The notes beneath the pieces were generated by a model. It had not been told where the DNA came from. It did no database searches and worked only from the letters and a program-made list of their open reading frames with translations. The position numbers and the translations under genes are program-made. Positions 6,231 through 8,135 of a DNA stretch of 8,135 nucleotides are shown here, piece after piece. Origin of the DNA: ANME-2 cluster archaeon (GTDB taxonomy: Archaea; Halobacteriota; Methanosarcinia; Methanosarcinales; Methanocomedenaceae); the NCBI GenBank assembly GCA_023544605.1, contig JAMJFQ010000070.1:1-8135 (forward strand). Direction: 5' to 3'. Each line of letters starts with the position of its first letter. Position 1 is the stretch's first letter.

Positions 6231-6686
6231 GTTAGGGTTTCCCTGCCTGGTGGGGGCCGGGGTATAATAGTACGTTCATCTGCGGTTTAATCAATCTAAT
6301 TAAAATTATATTTTTACTGTCCTGGCGGCTCTCCACCGGCACAACAACGATATTCAACTTCCCTATCACAACATCCAGCGCATCACCCCCGCACCCAGGC
6401 ACCAGTGCAGGAGGGGGGCAGGTATCTGAGCAAGAGGGGACACCTGATTTGCGTTAGTCAGCTTGAGGGCGGGCATTAATCTCCACGGCTGGCTCCACCC
6501 GACCGCCCTGACGGGCTGCAGGTGCAGGGTTAAGTGCATGAACAACTGCTGTTTCTTATTTCAAAAGCAGGGGCACTGTAGCAATACTGGCCGGACTAAA
6601 ATGAATTAACCGCCGCAGGGTAGTGAAAGTGCGAGCGGGGTTTGGGGTGATGGGTGCCCTTGCGGTAGTTGCCGGGATAAAATTGG
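6231..6686. other. Gene-free stretch containing repeat copy A
   Basis: No frame here looks coding on either strand. The first 75 bases include a G-rich segment (6251-6262), then an AT-rich patch. Repeat copy A fills 6309-6480. From 6481 to 6686 the sequence is mixed and GC-rich with short self-complementary pieces: GCCC-TGAC-GGGC at about 6504-6515, and CTGCT pairing with AGCAG at 6546-6550 and 6566-6570. These could be RNA structure, but nothing matches an RNA family I recognise. Confidence 0.6.
6309..6480 (+). repeat. Long imperfect direct repeat, copy A (left of vapBC)
   Basis: This segment aligns with 7562-7740 in the same direction over nearly its whole length, at roughly 80% identity by eye with a few small indels. 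The best-conserved core includes CATCCAGCGCATCACC and GCACCCAGGCACCAGTGCAG, followed by a G-run and, after a less conserved part, TTTGCGTTAG. No open frame is shared by both copies, so it looks like a non-coding repeat family and not a gene fragment. The core contains GCAC-CA-GTGC, a short inverted repeat. Confidence 0.82.
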
Positions 6687-7100
6687 TTATTTTAAGGCAA
6701 GTTTTATAGCTTTTTTCAAGTCAATAGGTTTGATTGTGTTTTTCAGCGGTTTGAAGTGATTATCGTCTGATAGAATGTGTTTAACATTATTGATTATGCC
6801 TGTTGCTGCAATGATTGAATCAATAGTGGGAATGTCATATTTCAGGCGCAATTCGCCAGCACGTATGGCGATTGCGTCATTCACGTCCACAAAGACCAGG
6901 TTGGAGGCGATAAGATTGTTGAGGTCGCTGTGAATCCGCTTATTATCTTTCTTACCACGGATTTTTATTAATTCTGTGAGAGTAACTACCGAGACCAGGC
7001 CCGTTATTTTTTTATTCTGCAATGCTTTGGCAAGCTCAATATATGAGTCGTCTATCAGGATATCAGCTATATGCATGGTGTCGATGAGAATCCTGTTCAT
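6687..7100 (-). CDS. vapC: VapC-family PIN-domain ribonuclease toxin
   Basis: A 137-residue single PIN domain, the usual VapC size. These toxins are Mg2+-dependent RNases that cut tRNA or rRNA when not bound by antitoxin. The acidic active-site set is present: Asp7 in 'ILIDTMHI', Glu43 in 'VVTLTELIK', Asp94 in 'PTIDSIIAATG', and Asp112/Asp113 in 'ILSDDNHF'. The order D, E, D, D and the final 'SDDNHF' are characteristic. The start ATG 7100-7098 shares one base with the stop of the upstream antitoxin (TGATG), the typical coupled antitoxin-toxin layout. The gene is clearly richer in A and T, and in Lys, Ile and Asn codons, than the metabolic genes to its left, suggesting separate ancestry. The intact catalytic residues suggest it is active. 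Target RNA cannot be deduced. Confidence 0.92.
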   Translation of the reverse strand: MNRILIDTMHIADILIDDSYIELAKALQNKKITGLVSVVTLTELIKIRGKKDNKRIHSDLNNLIASNLVFVDVNDAIAIRAGELRLKYDIPTIDSIIAATGIINNVKHILSDDNHFKPLKNTIKPIDLKKAIKLALK

Positions 7101-7327
7101 CAGCTACGTTCCTCTTTGCGCATGTCTTCTATCTGCTTTCTTACGGTTGTGGTATCAAGGTCAGACCATGCTCCGCAAAGCGAAGTAAGGTCAGCGGGGG
7201 GTATCATTTTGATATAACCTTCTTCTTCCATGATGGCCAGTTTTTCTCCCTTTTTCAGGTCGAGCTTTTTCCGTATGTTTGCAGGTATTATTACCTGTCC
7301 TTTAGCACTAATTGTTATGGTTTGCAT
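7100..7327 (-). CDS. vapB: VapB-type antitoxin with AbrB/SpoVT (swapped-hairpin) DNA-binding domain
   Basis: A 75-residue protein. Residues 3-44 form an AbrB/MazE-like domain: 'ITISAKGQVIIPANIRKKLDL', then 'KGEKLAIMEEEGYIKMIPP'. The C-terminal part (SDLDTTTVRKQIEDMRKEE) is charged and probably wraps around the toxin to block its active site. Such proteins dimerise, bind operator DNA upstream of their own gene and repress the pair together with the toxin. It is the first gene of the pair and overlaps vapC by one base. No strong SD precedes ATG 7327. An AT-rich TATA-like element (minus strand, 7363-7351) lies about 30 bases upstream, suggesting a leaderless or very short-leader transcript. The palindrome at 7375-7384 is a candidate operator. 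Confidence 0.92.
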   Translation of the reverse strand: MQTITISAKGQVIIPANIRKKLDLKKGEKLAIMEEEGYIKMIPPADLTSLCGAWSDLDTTTVRKQIEDMRKEERS

Positions 7328-7374
7328 GGTTTACTTGTAAGACGGAGTAAGGTAAATAATTTTCTATCAACTCT

Positions 7375-7384
7375 GCTATATAGC
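7375..7384. promoter_or_regulatory. Palindrome upstream of vapB, candidate autoregulatory operator
   Basis: GCTATATAGC is a perfect 10-base palindrome, 48-57 bases upstream of the vapB start and just outside the TATA-like element at 7351-7363. VapB/AbrB dimers usually bind short inverted repeats in their own promoter. A palindrome this AT-rich can occur by chance, so the assignment is tentative. Confidence 0.35.
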
Positions 7385-7505
7385 TTTACGGATGTTTATC
7401 TTTCCCATAACGGCAGCACCATCTCACAATACTCAGATATTGCAGCCCCAAATCCGTGTCTGCAATAATTATCGATGGGGGATAGTTTTTCATTATTTTT
7501 TTAGA

Positions 7506-7535
7506 CGCAGATTTACGCTGATTTACGCAGATTAA
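7506..7535 (+). repeat. Three tandem 10-base units, first occurrence
   Basis: The stretch reads as GCAGATTTAC, GCTGATTTAC, GCAGATTAAA: three 10-base units around a shared GATTTA core. It lies 26 bases left of repeat copy B. A related triplet occurs on the other side at 7746-7775. Confidence 0.7.
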
Positions 7536-7561
7536 ATGTTGTAGTTATTACATAATTTGTA

Positions 7562-7740
7562 TATTATTACAGCCATGGCAGCACTCCACCGACACAACAA
7601 CCATATTTAACTACCCCACCCCACCATCCAGCGCATCACCACCCGCACCCAGGCACCAGTGCAGAATGGGGGGCAGGAGTCCGAAACCAGAGTGGACACA
7701 TTATTTGCGTTAGACAGGTTGCAGGCGGGGGAGCATTAGT
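7562..7740 (+). repeat. Long imperfect direct repeat, copy B (right of vapBC)
   Basis: Aligns with 6309-6480 in the same direction. Shared blocks are TCCACCG with ACACAACAAC, the core CATCCAGCGCATCACC, GCACCCAGGCACCAGTGCAG, a G-run with GCAGG, and TTTGCGTTAG. Differences are spread evenly as substitutions and one- or two-base indels, so the copies are old or come from a diverged family and are not a fresh duplication. Unlike copy A, this one is bracketed by the 10-base-unit motifs. Confidence 0.82.
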
Positions 7741-7745
7741 TCAGA

Positions 7746-7775
7746 CACGGATTTACACTGATTGACACAGATTTA
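7746..7775 (+). repeat. Three tandem 10-base units, second occurrence
   Basis: Units ACGGATTTAC, ACTGATTGAC, ACAGATTTAA, preceded by AGAC as is the first occurrence. Alignment with 7506-7535 keeps phase over all three units. It begins six bases after the end of repeat copy B and ends about 40 bases before the recognisable birA remnant. Confidence 0.7.
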
Positions 7776-7815
7776 AGGTTGCGATGGAGTTTATGTTACT
7801 TTCATACATGGGGAT

Positions 7816-8012
7816 TTCAATTCTATCCTGGGCCGCTGGAGGAAGCACTCAGCCACGATCAATCGCTGCGTGAGGATAATCACCAAGTTCAAGACCATTG
7901 AGGGTGAGGCCGTGGGTATCGACCATTATGGGGCCCTGGTTGTGGAGATGGAAGACGGGACCCTGGAGAAGGAGATTACGGGGTCCTGCGTGCATTACGA
8001 TGGGCACGATGA
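7816..8012 (+). pseudogene. birA: Remnant of a biotin-[acetyl-CoA-carboxylase] ligase (BirA) C-terminal part
   Basis: Plus-strand translation gives about 62 residues resembling the end of BirA: 'FNSILGRWRKHSATINRCVR' followed by 'GEAVGIDHYGALVVEMEDGT' and 'EITGSCVHYD'. In intact enzymes this covers the end of the catalytic domain and the small SH3-like C-terminal domain. Everything upstream, including the biotin- and ATP-binding 'GRGR' region, is missing: the frame is open only from 7777, has no ATG before the homology, and resemblance starts at about 7816, right after the repeat-rich block. The expected stop is also absent in frame, where the frame runs on to the window edge with unrelated sequence; a TGA at 8010-8012 in the next frame may be the original stop after an indel. 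It is a broken copy, and an intact birA should exist elsewhere if the organism needs biotin. Confidence 0.65.
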
Positions 8013-8133
8013 CCTTTGCAACCAGATAATGGGTAATGGTCCCGGCGTAGAATCCTGCCAGTATGTAGAAGAAAAAGCCTTCGAGCTGTACATTTATCAG
8101 CCCCCTTCGCCTCCACTCTTCCCGGGTGCCCGT
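7995..8133 (-). CDS. Possible C-terminal fragment of an unrecognised membrane protein, entering from the right edge
   Basis: In the minus-strand frame beginning at 8133 the translation has a basic segment (TREEWRRRGLINVQLEG) followed by a strongly hydrophobic stretch with Gly and aromatic residues (FFFYILAGFYAG, then LVAKVIVPIV), as in a transmembrane segment with a charged flank. The frame continues to a stop at 7851-7849, but the last part is plainly the antisense of the birA remnant, so a real gene would end or be broken near 7995. The frame is codon-aligned with the plus-strand frame, and antisense of polar codons tends to look hydrophobic, so this could be an artefact. I recognise no family. 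Confidence 0.28.
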
Positions 8134-8135
8134 CC

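Larger units (their letters stand above)
7328..7815. other. Gene-free stretch with vapBC promoter, repeat copy B and two 10-base-unit motifs
   Basis: From left to right: a probable vapB promoter (AT-rich element 7351-7363, read leftward), a palindrome at 7375-7384, about 120 bases without recognisable content, a three-unit motif (7506-7535), repeat copy B (7562-7740), and a second three-unit motif (7746-7775). I see no credible coding frame on either strand. Confidence 0.65.

Noticed and set aside
6618..6653. G-quadruplex from the G-runs
   Set aside because: Only three close runs are present; the fourth is 16 bases away, too far for a convincing structure.
6309..7740. Composite insertion sequence with the long repeats as flanking IS copies
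   Set aside because: The repeats carry no transposase frame and no terminal inverted repeats that I can find.
7506..7775. CRISPR array
   Set aside because: The units are 10 bases with no spacers, and the two groups are separated by a long non-matching segment.

Overview
The window looks like a chromosomal segment of a methanogenic or methane-oxidising euryarchaeon, most likely a Methanosarcinales or ANME-2 relative. The reasons are the anaerobic (cbi-type) cobalamin pathway genes, the DUF39-CBS and NIL-ferredoxin homocysteine-synthesis pair known from Methanosarcina, archaeal TATA-type promoters instead of bacterial -35/-10 boxes, and an archaeal-type VapBC pair. The lineage is an inference from gene content; there is no rRNA or other marker here.

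Positions 1-4151 (minus strand) hold a tight cobalamin operon read right to left: cbiT, cbiL, cbiF, cbiG, cbiH, cbiC. Every junction overlaps or abuts (0 to 26 bases), so translation is probably coupled. The genes cover much of the corrin-ring section between precorrin-2/cobalt-sirohydrochlorin and cobyrinate: C20, C11, C17 and C15 methylations, removal of the C2 unit by CbiG, and the final methyl migration by CbiC, which runs off the left edge. cbiE, cbiD, cbiJ/cobK and cbiA are not in the window. Two points stand out. cbiG lacks a normal start codon where its N-terminus should begin, with a strong Shine-Dalgarno in front of an ATA codon. CbiC has Val where the family usually has its catalytic His.

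Positions 4152-4336 are a divergent promoter region with an archaeal TATA box facing each way and two adjacent inverted repeats placed like an operator over the cbiT start.

Positions 4337-6230 (plus strand) hold a two-gene operon: a DUF39 homocysteine-biosynthesis protein fused to a CBS pair, then a small NIL-domain protein with two [4Fe-4S] motifs. These make homocysteine from a C4 aldehyde and sulfide-derived sulfur. Homocysteine feeds methionine and SAM; SAM is the methyl donor used repeatedly by the divergent cobalamin operon, and a B12-dependent methyl transfer may in turn methylate homocysteine. The shared promoter region may therefore couple the two pathways.

Positions 6231-8135 have a different character: a gene-poor, repeat-rich accessory stretch. 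An AT-rich VapBC toxin-antitoxin pair (minus strand) lies between two diverged, same-direction copies of a roughly 175-base non-coding repeat. The right copy is itself bracketed by two copies of a motif built from three 10-base units. Just beyond is a 5'-truncated remnant of a biotin-protein ligase gene, then a possible fragment of a membrane protein entering from the right edge. The stretch reads as a rearrangement site that has collected repeats, a toxin-antitoxin pair and a broken gene.
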